Notes under the pieces: model-generated
The model's input: the letters and a program-made list of their open reading frames with translations, nothing else
What the model was told of the DNA's origin: nothing
Database searches by the model: none
From: Actinomycetes bacterium
GTDB lineage: Bacteria; Actinomycetota; Acidimicrobiia; Acidimicrobiales; Ilumatobacteraceae
Direction of reading: 5' to 3'
Assembly: GCA_025356335.1 (NCBI GenBank)
Contig: JANXUF010000050.1
Span: 123,199-187,198, forward strand
Length of the DNA: 64,000 bases
In this document: positions 36,722 to 45,618 of the stretch, piece by piece
Layout: each line of letters starts with the position of its first letter
How positions within the stretch are numbered: the stretch's first letter is position 1
Position numbers and translations under genes: made by a program

Positions 36722-38923
36722 ATGCTCGAACGACTTGCACTTTTCTGTCACCGCCGTCGCTGGACGGTTCTGCTCACCTGGATCGTTGCCGCCGTCGGCA
36801 TCAGCCTGCTCTCCGGCGCCACCGCCGGCAAGTGGGCCGATGGCGGCCGGCTGACCGGTACCGACTCCGACGCGGCATACCAGGTCCTTCACCGTGACTT
36901 CCCTGTCTCGGCCGAAGGCGATGCGCGGATCGTCTTTCAGAACACCGCCGGCATCGAAGCGTCCAAGCCGGAGATCGAGCACTACCTCGCAACCGTCGCT
37001 GCGGACCCACACATCGCGGCGGTCGAGTCACCGTTCAGCAACGCCTCGGCCCGATCCCCGAACGGCAGGATCGGCTACGCCTCGATCACCTTCGCCGACT
37101 CGCACGGCGAGGCCGACGCGTTTGCCGTGACCGCTGATCGCATCCAACAGCAGGCCGCTTCTCTGCGCGCCGACGGTGTGACCGTCGAGTTCGGCGGGAA
37201 CGTCTTCCGCAACGGTGGTGTGCCGTCCAGCGAGCTCTTCGGGTTGCTCGCTGCCGTCGTCATCCTCGTGATCGCCTTCGGTTCCGTCGTCGCCATGGGC
37301 CTGCCGATCACCACGGCGATCGTTGGCATCGTCACCTCATTGGCCGGCATCGGGATCGTCGCCAACTTCGTGGCGACCCCGGACTTCACGACCCAGGTCG
37401 CCTCGATGATCGGCATCGGAGTCGGCATCGACTACGCCTTGTTCATCGTCACCCGCTACCGCCAGGCACGTCTGCAAGGGACGTCGGAGCAGGCGATCAG
37501 CGAGGCGGTGAACACCGCAGGACGCGCTGTCGTGCTCGCCGGCTGCACCGTGATGGTGTCGTTGCTCGGCATGCTTTTGATGCGTGTGCCATTCCTCTAC
37601 GGACTGGCCATCGGTGCTTCGCTCGCCGTCCTCGTCGCCGTGTTGGCCGCAGTCACGCTGCTGCCGGCATTGCTCGGGCTGCTCGGTTCACGCCTCGAAC
37701 GGCTGAGCATTCACCGGCCTCGTCACGACAATCGTCCGTCGACGCACTCGTTCTGGTTCCGCTGGAGCCGCGTGCTGCAGCGTCGTCCTGGACGCGTCGC
37801 ACTGGCCGGACTCGCCATTCTCGTCGCCATCGGTCTGCCGGTGTTCAGCATGCGGATGGCGTCGGCAGACGCCGGCAACGACCCGGCGACGTCGACGACC
37901 CGCAAGGCCTACGACCTCGTCAGCGATGGTTTCGGGACTGGATCGAACGGTCCGCTGCTCATCGTCGTCGAGACACCGACCAACTCCACCACCACGCAGC
38001 TCGACACCTTCGTGTCGACATTGCGGGCAACTGCGGGTATCGCCTCGGTATCCGATGCGGCCCGATCGCCATCCGGTGCTTCGGCGATCGTCACGGTCGT
38101 CGCAACGACCGCTCCGCAGGCTGCGCAGACTGAATCGCTGGTGCATCACCTGCGCGATTCGGTGATCCCATCATCAGGCCTCGAAGCCCACGTCGGCGGC
38201 AAAACAGCATCCGACATCGACTTTGCGTGGCTGATGTCGAGCCGGCTCCCGCTGTTCATCGGCGCCGTCCTCGTCCTCAGCTTCATCCTCCTGACCGTGG
38301 TGTTCCGCAGCCTGCTCGTGCCACTCAAGGCAGTTGTGATGAACCTCTTGTCGATCGGTGGGGCGTACGGAGCGACAGTCGCCGTGTTCCAGTGGGGATG
38401 GCTCGGATCATTGCTCGGCGTGCACGAAGGCGCCCCGATCGAGCCATGGATGCCGATGATGCTGTTCGCCATCGTCTTCGGATTGTCGATGGACTACGAG
38501 GTGTTTCTCCTGTCGTCGATCAAGGAGCGCTACGACCGCACCGGCGACAATTCGCTCGCCGTCGCCGACGGGGTTGCCGCTACAGCGAGACTGATCACCG
38601 CCGCAGCAGCCATCATGGTGTGTGTGTTCGGCAGCTTCGTCCTCGGTGACCTGCGGGCGATCCGTCTGATCGGCTTCGGGCTGGCGATCGCCGTGCTGCT
38701 CGACGCAACGATCGTTCGACTCGTGCTCGTTCCGGCGACGATGGAGTTGATGGGCAACGCCAACTGGTGGTTCCCACGTTGGCTCGATCGGCTCGTCCCG
38801 CGCATCGGGCTCGAAAACCCGCCGCCGCCGCCTCCTCCTGCTGACGGTGTGGATTGGTCCGTGCCGTCGGCGTTCGAAGCACCTGCCGATTCCGCGCGCA
38901 TTCCTCAGGACGTGACCCGATGA
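36722..38923 (+). CDS. MMPL family (RND-type) transporter
   Basis: 733 residues: twelve membrane helices in two blocks of six, each preceded by a large extracytoplasmic domain. Typical sequences are G-I-G-V-G-I-D-Y-A-L-F-I-V-T-R-Y-R (first block) and F-G-L-S-M-D-Y-E-V-F-L-L-S-S-I-K-E (second block). Such proteins export lipids or drugs using proton motive force. The ATG at 36722 is preferred because homology starts at M-L-E-R-L-A and a strong palindrome sits just upstream. A longer frame to 36515 would include the intergenic region, where I see only repeats (CGATTGC twice, inverted GGAAACC). The histidine kinase gene overlaps the stop by four bases. Confidence 0.9.
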   Translation: MLERLALFCHRRRWTVLLTWIVAAVGISLLSGATAGKWADGGRLTGTDSDAAYQVLHRDFPVSAEGDARIVFQNTAGIEASKPEIEHYLATVAADPHIAAVESPFSNASARSPNGRIGYASITFADSHGEADAFAVTADRIQQQAASLRADGVTVEFGGNVFRNGGVPSSELFGLLAAVVILVIAFGSVVAMGLPITTAIVGIVTSLAGIGIVANFVATPDFTTQVASMIGIGVGIDYALFIVTRYRQARLQGTSEQAISEAVNTAGRAVVLAGCTVMVSLLGMLLMRVPFLYGLAIGASLAVLVAVLAAVTLLPALLGLLGSRLERLSIHRPRHDNRPSTHSFWFRWSRVLQRRPGRVALAGLAILVAIGLPVFSMRMASADAGNDPATSTTRKAYDLVSDGFGTGSNGPLLIVVETPTNSTTTQLDTFVSTLRATAGIASVSDAARSPSGASAIVTVVATTAPQAAQTESLVHHLRDSVIPSSGLEAHVGGKTASDIDFAWLMSSRLPLFIGAVLVLSFILLTVVFRSLLVPLKAVVMNLLSIGGAYGATVAVFQWGWLGSLLGVHEGAPIEPWMPMMLFAIVFGLSMDYEVFLLSSIKERYDRTGDNSLAVADGVAATARLITAAAAIMVCVFGSFVLGDLRAIRLIGFGLAIAVLLDATIVRLVLVPATMELMGNANWWFPRWLDRLVPRIGLENPPPPPPPADGVDWSVPSAFEAPADSARIPQDVTR

Positions 38924-40191
38924 CCGCCCAGCTGCGCAGGTGGTTCACGGCGCTCACCTGGAAAGAGATCGCCGACGACATCGTCGGCCTGGCCGTCGGC
39001 ATCGCCGCCTTCACGTGGGTCGTGACGATGCTGTCGGTGTCCGCCGGACTCCTCGTCACCCTGGTCGGCGTGCCGCTGATGGTGTTCACGGTGATGTCCG
39101 GCCGGTGGATCGGAGCGAGCGAACGAGGTCGCATCCACGGACTGCTCGGTGATCGCATCACCGCCCCTCTCCCGGCGAACAAGCCGGGTGACGGTGGGTT
39201 CCGTGCCCTGTTCGGACGCCTCAAGGATCCGGTCGGGTGGAAGGGGCTGCTGTACGGAATCGTCATGCTGCCGTTCGGCATCCTGACATTCACCGTCGCC
39301 GTCACCCTCGTCAGCGTCGCCATCGGCTGCACGCTTTTTCCGGCGTGGTTCTGGACCGCAACGAACCACAGGGGCCAGTGGTGGCAGGGCACGAACATGC
39401 TGCACGACGGACGAGGGGTGGCGCTCTTCTTCGGCTACATCGTCGGCGGTTTCGTCGCCCTGATCGTGACGCCGGCGATCCTCCACGGCCTTGCCAGGGC
39501 GCACGTGTCGATCGCCAACGGTCTGCTCGGCGACACGACGCGGCATCTGGAGGAACGGGTTTCCCAGCTCACCGAGAGCCGCGACGCCTCCGTGACCGGA
39601 GCGGTCTCCGAGCTGCGACGCATCGAGCGTGATCTCCACGACGGTGCCCAGCAGCGCATGGTCGGCGTGGCGATGGAGCTCGGCCTTGCGAGAGAGCGGT
39701 TGGAGCGCGGTGCCACGCCCGAACAGGCCAAGGAACTGATCGTCAACGCCCACGAGGAGGCCAAGCGGGCGGTCGGCGATCTTCGCGACCTCGTGCGTGG
39801 CATCCATCCTGCGGTGTTGACCGATCGCGGCCTCGACGCTGCCCTGTCCGCTGTCGCTGCGCGGTGTCCGATGCCCGTCGATGTCAGCGTCGACCTGCCG
39901 GCACGCCTGCCTGCGTCGATCGAGGCGGCGTTGTACTTCATCGCCACTGAGGCGCTGACGAACGCGGCAAAGCACAGCCAGGCGTCCCAGGCGTCCGTAC
40001 GTGTCGTCGGCACAGCATCCGGGCTGTCGTTGACGGCATCCGACAACGGAGTCGGCGAAGCACGGATCGAGCCGACGGGTGGATTGGCCGGCCTGCGGGA
40101 TCGAGTTGCGGCGATCGAGGGGCAGATGCGCCTGATCAGCCCTGCGGGTGGCCCGACGACGTTGATCGTCGACATACCCTACGCATGGTGA
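38920..40191 (+). CDS. Sensor histidine kinase (NarL-partner type)
   Basis: 423 residues. The first ~190 residues are a 'putative sensor' membrane domain with four helices (about 25-60 and 110-185). Then follow a short coiled region, the phosphoacceptor segment with H240 in E-R-D-L-H-D-G-A-Q-Q-R (HisKA_3) and a HATPase domain with E-A-L-T-N-A-A-K-H-S (N-box), D-N-G-V-G (G1) and G-L-A-G-L-R-D-R (G2). It phosphorylates the response regulator encoded ten bases downstream. The start overlaps the MMPL stop (ATGA), so pump and kinase are co-produced. The signal is unknown; an envelope or drug signal is inferred from the linked pump. Confidence 0.93.
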   Translation: MTAQLRRWFTALTWKEIADDIVGLAVGIAAFTWVVTMLSVSAGLLVTLVGVPLMVFTVMSGRWIGASERGRIHGLLGDRITAPLPANKPGDGGFRALFGRLKDPVGWKGLLYGIVMLPFGILTFTVAVTLVSVAIGCTLFPAWFWTATNHRGQWWQGTNMLHDGRGVALFFGYIVGGFVALIVTPAILHGLARAHVSIANGLLGDTTRHLEERVSQLTESRDASVTGAVSELRRIERDLHDGAQQRMVGVAMELGLARERLERGATPEQAKELIVNAHEEAKRAVGDLRDLVRGIHPAVLTDRGLDAALSAVAARCPMPVDVSVDLPARLPASIEAALYFIATEALTNAAKHSQASQASVRVVGTASGLSLTASDNGVGEARIEPTGGLAGLRDRVAAIEGQMRLISPAGGPTTLIVDIPYAW

Positions 40192-40201
40192 GAACTGTCT
40201 G

Positions 40202-40849
40202 ATGAGGGTCGTGATCGCCGAGGATTCGGTACTGCTGCGCGAAGGCATCATGCGGATCCTCGCCGAGTACGGACACGAAACGGTCGGGGCGCTCGGCGAT
40301 GCAGTCGGTCTGCTCGCCGACGTCATACGGGCGGCACCCGATCTCGTGATCGTCGACGTGCGCATGCCGCCGACGTTCACGGACGAGGGCCTGCGCGCTG
40401 CGATCGAACTGCGGACGGTCCGGCCAGGCACGCCGGTGCTCGTGCTCAGCCAGTACGTCGAGGAGCGCTACGCAACCGAATTGCTGGCAGCGGACTCCTC
40501 ATCCGTCGGCTACCTGCTGAAGGAGCGCATCGCCGACGTCGGCGATTTCGTCGCAGCTGTCGAGCGGATTGCCGGCGGCGACACCGTCCTCGACCCTGAG
40601 GTCGTCGCCCAGCTGATGACTCGCACGAGGCGGCGCGAACCGATCTCGGCGCTGACACCGCGCGAGCGGCAGGTGCTGGCGTTGATGGCCGAGGGGCGTT
40701 CGAATGCCGGCATCGCCACGTCGCTTGTCGTCAGCGACGGCGCTGTCGAAAAGCACATCTCGTCGATCTTCCTCAAGCTCAACCTGCCGCCGACCGATTC
40801 CGAACATCGTCGGGTGCTTGCCGTCTTGAGCTACCTCCGCTCGGAGTGA
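40202..40849 (+). CDS. NarL/LuxR-type response regulator
   Basis: 215 residues. The receiver domain has the acidic pocket E7-D8 and phosphoacceptor D52 in V-I-V-D-V-R-M-P-P. The C-terminal LuxR helix-turn-helix (about 145-205) reads L-T-P-R-E-R-Q-V-L-A-L-M-A-E-G-R-S-N ... V-E-K-H-I-S-S-I-F-L-K-L. It is the partner of the preceding histidine kinase and probably regulates the linked MMPL operon. It is the last gene of the MMPL-kinase-regulator operon; the following small gene is separated by 76 bases. Confidence 0.95.
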   Translation: MRVVIAEDSVLLREGIMRILAEYGHETVGALGDAVGLLADVIRAAPDLVIVDVRMPPTFTDEGLRAAIELRTVRPGTPVLVLSQYVEERYATELLAADSSSVGYLLKERIADVGDFVAAVERIAGGDTVLDPEVVAQLMTRTRRREPISALTPRERQVLALMAEGRSNAGIATSLVVSDGAVEKHISSIFLKLNLPPTDSEHRRVLAVLSYLRSE

Positions 40850-40925
40850 CCCGGAGGGTTGGTCGAGGGTCGGTCCGACGAATCCCTCGGCGACGACTGC
40901 GGGCCGCCGCTGGCAGACTCCTGCC

Positions 40926-41294
40926 ATGAGTTTTGGACAACAATCAGGCCCGCCGGCGTCATCGAAGCAGGTCGCCTATCTCCTGTCGTTACTGAAGAAG
41001 GAGGGGTACGAGTCGTTCCGCGACGCCCGCCACAGTTACGGACTGACGCAGCGCCAGGCGGGCGGTAAGTTCGCCGGGCAGGAGGCGTCGGTGCTGATCG
41101 ACCGCCTCCTCGGCAACACGACCGATGACGACGAGCTGCGTCTCGATCTCGGAGCCAAACCGCTGGTGCCGGCTGACGTGCCGTTGGCCGAATCTGTCGT
41201 CGACGCACAGGCGACCCTCGCCCGTGGCCTGCAGGCCGACGTACTTGCCGACGAATTGCGCCGTCGTGGCTGGCGCGTCAGCGAACCTGCGTAG
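40926..41294 (+). CDS. Conserved hypothetical small protein
   Basis: 122 residues, hydrophilic, no membrane segment or signal. The N-terminal half (S-S-K-Q-V-A-Y-L-L-S-L-L-K-K-E-G-Y-E-S-F-R) is helical and followed by Y-G-L-T-Q-R-Q-A-G-G-K-F, a possible nucleic-acid-binding helix pair. The C-terminal part is acidic then helical. I do not recognise a named family. CAGACT sits six bases before the ATG, so it probably has its own leaderless promoter rather than belonging to the two-component operon. Confidence 0.7.
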   Translation: MSFGQQSGPPASSKQVAYLLSLLKKEGYESFRDARHSYGLTQRQAGGKFAGQEASVLIDRLLGNTTDDDELRLDLGAKPLVPADVPLAESVVDAQATLARGLQADVLADELRRRGWRVSEPA

Positions 41295-41333
41295 TCCTGT
41301 CGGTCAAGACAGGCCCGTCAAGGTCTGAAGCGG

Positions 41334-41732
41334 TCAGAACCGACGACGGCCGGTGCGGACCCGTAGCGGCTTGAGGCGACCGCGGAACTGCATCCGTGCG
41401 ATCAAAGTGAACCAGAAAGCGGCAGCAGGTATCGCCAGCAGCAGTGCAAGCGCTTCCATCGTCGTCGCCTGCGGCAGCCGTCCGAGAGCGGACAGCGACG
41501 CAAGCGTGTCGACGATCGCCAACCATCCGAAGACGAGCATCGCCCAGGTCGGCACCATGTCGGCTCGCGGCCAGACGGTGACGAGCAGGATCGGCAGTGC
41601 AAGGACGAAGAGGATCGATCCGAATGCGCCCGAACCCCCCGAGCTGACGACGCCGTAGACGAGCGCGCTTGCGAGCACACCGTTGCCGATCCAGAAGATC
41701 AGTCGGCTTCGGGCTTCGTCGTAGGTGACCAT
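41334..41732 (-). CDS. Hypothetical four-helix membrane protein
   Basis: 132 residues with four hydrophobic helices (about 12-30, 37-53, 60-80, 90-110) and a strongly basic C-terminus (F-R-G-R-L-K-P-L-R-V-R-T-G-R-R-R-F) that should lie in the cytoplasm. No catalytic motif is visible and I do not recognise the family. It follows crp on the same strand after 18 bases and is likely co-transcribed with it. The partner relation, if any, is unknown. Confidence 0.65.
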   Translation of the reverse strand: MVTYDEARSRLIFWIGNGVLASALVYGVVSSGGSGAFGSILFVLALPILLVTVWPRADMVPTWAMLVFGWLAIVDTLASLSALGRLPQATTMEALALLLAIPAAAFWFTLIARMQFRGRLKPLRVRTGRRRF

Positions 41733-41750
41733 CCGGCCACCAGCGTACGG

Positions 41751-42410
41751 CTATCGCGAGCGTTGTTCCAGCCGGTCGCGCAAGAGAATCCGGTAATGAC
41801 GCTCGTGCTGTTCGATCCAGCCGAGGCGGATGAAGCTGGCGATGGCCTTGTTGACACGTTCGCGGGAGGCCCCGACCATGCCGGCGAGCTCTTCCTGGGT
41901 GATCGGCAGCACGAATTCCTCGGCGCCGTCCGACAGGTCGAGCAGTCGCTTGGCAGTGCGCCCGGTGACATCGAGGAACACGGAGTCGGCAACGACCTCG
42001 TCCATCGCCCGCAGGCGTCCGGCGAGCAGTTTGGTGACACCCCAGAGCAGCATCGGGTTGGATTGCAGCACTTCCTGTACCGGAGCGTATGGCACGTCGA
42101 GGACCGCTGACGGCTCGAGTGCCCTGGCCAGTGCCGATCTCGGCTTGCCATCGATCAGCCCCAGTTCGCCGAACAGCGAACCCGGTTCCATCAGCGCGAA
42201 GACACTTTCCCGGTTGTCGAAGGACTTGTTGGCGATCGCCACGCGACCACGGGTCACGAGGAAGAGGGAGTGCGGCTCGTCCCCTTCGGAGAACAACTGA
42301 TCCCCGCGGACGAGTTTTCGTTCTCGCCCGGAATGGACGATGGCTTTGAGGGTTGCCTCGTCGGCGTCGGCAAAGAAGTCGGTTGCAGCGAGAAGTGCTT
42401 CGTATTCCAT
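41751..42410 (-). CDS. Crp/Fnr family transcriptional regulator
   Basis: 219 residues. Residues ~10-125 are a cyclic-nucleotide-binding-like beta-roll (G-D-Q-L-F-S-E-G-D-E-P-H-S-L-F-L-V ... P-G-S-L-F-G-E-L-G-L-I-D-G-K-P-R-S-A), including the phosphate-cassette pattern F-G-E-L-x(4)-G-x-P-R-S-A that suggests cAMP or a related ligand. The C-terminal winged helix reads E-L-A-G-M-V-G-A-S-R-E-R-V-N-K-A-I-A-S-F. This resembles the actinobacterial Crp group (GlxR-like), a global regulator of carbon use and more. It is divergent from ispD, with only 30 bases between the starts, so the two promoters overlap. Confidence 0.92.
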   Translation of the reverse strand: MEYEALLAATDFFADADEATLKAIVHSGRERKLVRGDQLFSEGDEPHSLFLVTRGRVAIANKSFDNRESVFALMEPGSLFGELGLIDGKPRSALARALEPSAVLDVPYAPVQEVLQSNPMLLWGVTKLLAGRLRAMDEVVADSVFLDVTGRTAKRLLDLSDGAEEFVLPITQEELAGMVGASRERVNKAIASFIRLGWIEQHERHYRILLRDRLEQRSR

Positions 42411-42426
42411 TTCGCATAGACCGTAC

Positions 42427-42432
42427 TAGGAT
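42427..42432 (+). promoter_or_regulatory. -10 box of ispD (leaderless)
   Basis: TAGGAT ends eight bases before GTG 42441. On the other strand this 30-base gap must also serve crp, so the promoters face each other and may interfere. Confidence 0.55.
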
Positions 42433-42440
42433 CTGACGCT

Positions 42441-43088
42441 GTGCCAAAGGCCACACGCGAGGTTGTTTGGACAATTGTTGTCGCCGGCGGGTCCGGCAAT
42501 CGTTTCGGCACCCTCAAGCAGTATGAGAAATTGGGCGCTGAGCGGGTGATAGACCGCTCCGTTCGTATCGCCAGGGAGTCGAGTGACGGCGTGGTGATCG
42601 TCGTTCCCGCAGGTGACGCCGAGCGCGAAGGCGGCGTCGCCGGCGGTGCTACGCGTACCGAGTCGGCTTCCAACGGTTTGGCGGCAGTGCCGGCCGAGGC
42701 GACGATCATCTGCGTCCACGACGCCGCCAGGCCGCTCGCCGACGCTGCCCTGTACAGCGCCGTCGTGGCAGCAGTCGTCGCCGGGGCAGACGGTGCAATT
42801 CCCGGAATCGCGGTGACGGACACGATCAAACGTGTCGATACGGACGGCGTCGTGCAGGAGACGCCTGATCGCGCCAGTCTCGTTGCGGTGCAGACCCCAC
42901 AGGCCTTTCGGGCGTCTGTGCTCCGCGCCGCCTTCCGAGTGGGAGTCGAGGGGACCGACGACGCGTCCCTCGTCGAAACGCTCGGCGGACGGGTGGTCGT
43001 CGTCCCCGGATCGGTCCTCAATCGCAAGATCACCCAGCCGGATGACCTGACGTGGGCCAGGGCATCGATCGAATCCGGGGCCAAATAG
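42441..43088 (+). CDS. ispD: 2-C-methyl-D-erythritol 4-phosphate cytidylyltransferase
   Basis: 215 residues. Third step of the MEP route to isoprenoids: MEP + CTP gives CDP-methylerythritol. The CTP-binding loop is V-V-A-G-G-S-G-N-R-F-G near residue 12, with K-Q-Y shortly after. C-V-H-D-A-A-R-P (residues 93-100) and V-Q-T-P-Q-A-F are the other family motifs. It is slightly short compared with the ~230-residue norm, but all motifs are present. The GTG start fits the -10 box. Its TAG stop overlaps the GTG of ispF (TAGTG), so the two enzymes of the same pathway are coupled. Confidence 0.93.
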   Translation: MPKATREVVWTIVVAGGSGNRFGTLKQYEKLGAERVIDRSVRIARESSDGVVIVVPAGDAEREGGVAGGATRTESASNGLAAVPAEATIICVHDAARPLADAALYSAVVAAVVAGADGAIPGIAVTDTIKRVDTDGVVQETPDRASLVAVQTPQAFRASVLRAAFRVGVEGTDDASLVETLGGRVVVVPGSVLNRKITQPDDLTWARASIESGAK

Positions 43089-43567
43089 TGCTCGTCCGCG
43101 TCGGGCAAGGGTTCGACATCCACCGCTTCAGCGACAACCCTGAACGCCGGTTGATCCTCGGCGGGTGCCTGTTCGAGGGACGAGGGCTCGAAGGCCACAG
43201 TGATGCCGATGTCCCTGCACATGCCGCCGCCGACGCGCTACTCGGCGCCGCCGGTCTCGGCGATCTCGGGACGCACTTCCCCGACACCGACCCGCAGTGG
43301 AAGGACGCCAACTCCCTGGAACTGCTCCGCCACGTCGTCTCGCTGCTCACCGCCGACGGCTGGCAGATCGGCAATGTCGACTGCGCCATCGTCTGCGAGG
43401 CACCGAAGCTCGCGCCCCGCCGGGCGGAGATGGAAGCCAATCTGTCAGTTGCGGCATCGGGTGCTGCGATCACCGTGAAGGGCCGTCGTGCCGAGGGGCT
43501 CGGGGCGCTCGGCCGCCGGGAGGGCATCGCCTGCTGGGCCGTCGCCGTGATCACCAAAGACGCCTGA
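43088..43567 (+). CDS. ispF: 2-C-methyl-D-erythritol 2,4-cyclodiphosphate synthase
   Basis: 159 residues, the family norm. It closes the ring in the MEP pathway, releasing CMP. The metal-binding D-x-H is in G-Q-G-F-D-I-H-R-F (residues ~6-14), and H-S-D-A-D-V-x-A-H-A-A-A-D-A-L-L (about 37-52) is the signature, followed by D-L-G-x-H-F-P-D-T-D. It acts as a trimer. The start GTG overlaps the ispD stop by one base. In many actinobacteria cysS follows; here a methyltransferase gene comes directly after 150 bases. Confidence 0.96.
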   Translation: MLVRVGQGFDIHRFSDNPERRLILGGCLFEGRGLEGHSDADVPAHAAADALLGAAGLGDLGTHFPDTDPQWKDANSLELLRHVVSLLTADGWQIGNVDCAIVCEAPKLAPRRAEMEANLSVAASGAAITVKGRRAEGLGALGRREGIACWAVAVITKDA

Positions 43568-43717
43568 CCGCTTCCCGGGTGGGGGCTGATCGGACACCTA
43601 CCCCGCCCTGGCTGCACCAACGGTCCGGGGATCGCTCAGTGAAATCGACCCGTAGGCTGGTGCGCTGCGTAGCGGGTGGATCATCGGCTCGTGATCCACG
43701 AAGGAAAAGAGAGCGCT

Positions 43718-44722
43718 ATGGCCACTCGTCGAGGCGGCAACCAGTCAGGACGATCACCGTCGTCATCCCGCGGGGGCGCCGCTGGCGCGCCGACGGGCCG
43801 CGCCAGCGGCGGTGCACGTCGATCCGGAAGCGCCGGTCGCGCTGGTGGAGCCGGGTTCCGCAGTGCCGGCGCGTTCGGGCCCCGGCCGTCCGGCGGTACT
43901 GGCGGAGGAGTTCGTCCCGGCTCGCGCCAGTCGATCACGACGATGGGGTTCAAGGATCGAGACCGCGGCCTCGGCGGCGAGCAGGTCGAAGGCCGCCAAG
44001 CCGTACGTGAATTGCTGATTGCCGGCAACCGCAAGGTGCGCGAGATCTGGATCGCCAACGACATGGAGGGCAACGAGATCATCGAGGACATCGTCGACCT
44101 CGCCCAGGACATGCGGGTGCCGGTGTACGAGTACAGCCGCAAGAAGATCGAAGCCGAAGCGCGTTCCGAGGCGCCGCAGGGCGTACTTGCCAAGGCGGCG
44201 CCGCTGCTCGAAGCGGACATGGGCGAGGTGCTGCGGCCGCGCAACGGCGTCAGGCCATTCCTCGTCGCCGTCGACGGCGTCACCGATCCCGGCAACCTCG
44301 GGGCGATGCTGCGTTCGGCAGAAGGTGCAGGCGTGACCGGTGTCGTGTTGCCGAAGCACCGCGCCGTGCACGTGACGCCGACGGTCGCCAAGTCGGCGGC
44401 CGGGGCAATCGAACATGTGCCGATGGTGCTCGTCTCCGGTCTGCCCACGGCACTGCGCCAGATCAAAGAGGCCGGTATCTGGATCGTCGGCCTCGACGAC
44501 GGCGGTGAGCGCACGCTGTTCGAGCTGGGCGATCTGGCGACGGACGGCATCTGCATCGTCCTCGGTGCAGAGGGTGCCGGACTCTCGAAGCTCGTGACCG
44601 AGCGCTGCGACATGATCGTCGGCATCCCGATGCTCGGCCGCTTGTCGTCGCTGAACGTTTCGGCGGCGACGGCACTGGCCTGCTACGAAGTGACCCGCCA
44701 CCGCCTCGCCGCCAAGCACTGA
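43718..44722 (+). CDS. TrmH/RlmB-type RNA 2'-O-ribose methyltransferase
   Basis: 334 residues. The first ~85 residues are Gly/Arg/Ser-rich and disordered, as in many actinobacterial RlmB-like enzymes, and probably bind RNA. The SpoU substrate-binding domain follows (V-E-G-R-Q-A-V-R-E-L-L), then the knotted SPOUT domain with D-G-V-T-D-P-G-N-L-G-A-M-L-R-S-A-E, G-A-E-G-A-G-L-S-K-L and P-M-L-G-R-L-S-S-L-N-V-S-A-A-T-A. It likely methylates 23S rRNA (the RlmB position), but tRNA specificity cannot be excluded. ATG 43718 is preferred over 43676 because a GAAGGAAAAGAG purine stretch precedes it. Confidence 0.92.
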   Translation: MATRRGGNQSGRSPSSSRGGAAGAPTGRASGGARRSGSAGRAGGAGFRSAGAFGPRPSGGTGGGVRPGSRQSITTMGFKDRDRGLGGEQVEGRQAVRELLIAGNRKVREIWIANDMEGNEIIEDIVDLAQDMRVPVYEYSRKKIEAEARSEAPQGVLAKAAPLLEADMGEVLRPRNGVRPFLVAVDGVTDPGNLGAMLRSAEGAGVTGVVLPKHRAVHVTPTVAKSAAGAIEHVPMVLVSGLPTALRQIKEAGIWIVGLDDGGERTLFELGDLATDGICIVLGAEGAGLSKLVTERCDMIVGIPMLGRLSSLNVSAATALACYEVTRHRLAAKH

Positions 44723-44761
44723 GCCCACCGACTCGCCTGCGCCCAGGCCAGTGCCGCCATG

Positions 44762-44813
44762 AACTGAGTCCACCCGGCCGACAGTTTTGGCGGCAAATGG
44801 TCCGAGGAAGTTG
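44762..44813 (+). repeat. Copy C of the 52-bp dispersed intergenic repeat
   Basis: AACTGAGTCCACC (44762-44774), a 20-base hairpin region (GCCGACAGTTTTGGCGGC, imperfect) and the tail AAATGGTCCGAGGAAGTTG. It ends five bases before the -10 box of deoC (TATGCT, 44819-44824). Confidence 0.75.
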
Positions 44814-44830
44814 AGGTCTATGCTGCGCCC

Positions 44831-45610
44831 ATGCCTGAGCACACTCCTGCCGCCATGGCTCAGCGAGCCCTTGCGCTCGTCGACCTGACGGATCTCGGCG
44901 AGCACACGACCGACGAGGCAATCGTTCGGCTGTGTGCGCGGGCGGTCGGGCCGTTCGGACAGACGGCGGCGGTGTGCGTCTGGCCGCGTTTCGTCCGCAG
45001 AGCGGTGGACCGGTTGCAAGGTTCCGGGGTGCCCGTCGCCACCGTCGTCAATTTCCCTCACGGAGGCGACGACATCGCTGCCACCGTTGCCGAGGCAGCC
45101 GTGGCGATCACCGACGGTGCGGATGAAGTGGACCTGGTGCTCCCGTACCGTTCGTTCCTCGCCGGAAACGTCGACGCTGCTGTGGCGATGGTCGACGCCG
45201 TGCGCGCCTCCTGCCCGGTGGTACTCAAGGTGATTCTCGAAACCGGCGGATATCCGTCCCTCGATTCGATCCGTGATGCAGCGCGGCTTGCCATCGACCA
45301 TGGTGCCGATTTCGTCAAGACGTCGACGGGTAAGACGCAGGTGTCCGCCACCATCGCCGCCTCGGTGATGATCCTCGACGCGATTCGCTCGGCGGATCGG
45401 CCGGTGGGTTTCAAAGCCTCCGGAGGCATCCGCACAGTCGAAGATGCGTCGCGGTACCTGCTGTTGGCGGACGAGATGATGGGACCCGATTGGGCGACGC
45501 CGAGCACCCTCCGGTTCGGGGCGAGTGGCCTGTTGGACGCCCTCGAAACATTGATCGCCGGATCGGTCACGGCGCCCCCTGACGCAGTGCACACTGCCGG
45601 CGACTATTGA
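44831..45610 (+). CDS. deoC: Deoxyribose-phosphate aldolase
   Basis: 259 residues. It splits 2-deoxyribose-5-phosphate into glyceraldehyde-3-phosphate and acetaldehyde, the last step of deoxynucleoside breakdown. The Schiff-base lysine is K163 in F-V-K-T-S-T-G-K; the helper Lys is in G-F-K-A-S-G-G-I-R, and D-E-V-D-L-V-L holds the catalytic Asp. TATGCT lies six bases before ATG 44831 (leaderless). deoA follows immediately, so two successive steps of deoxynucleoside salvage are in one operon. Repeat copy C is just upstream of the promoter. Confidence 0.96.
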   Translation: MPEHTPAAMAQRALALVDLTDLGEHTTDEAIVRLCARAVGPFGQTAAVCVWPRFVRRAVDRLQGSGVPVATVVNFPHGGDDIAATVAEAAVAITDGADEVDLVLPYRSFLAGNVDAAVAMVDAVRASCPVVLKVILETGGYPSLDSIRDAARLAIDHGADFVKTSTGKTQVSATIAASVMILDAIRSADRPVGFKASGGIRTVEDASRYLLLADEMMGPDWATPSTLRFGASGLLDALETLIAGSVTAPPDAVHTAGDY

Positions 45611-45618
45611 GGAGTGTC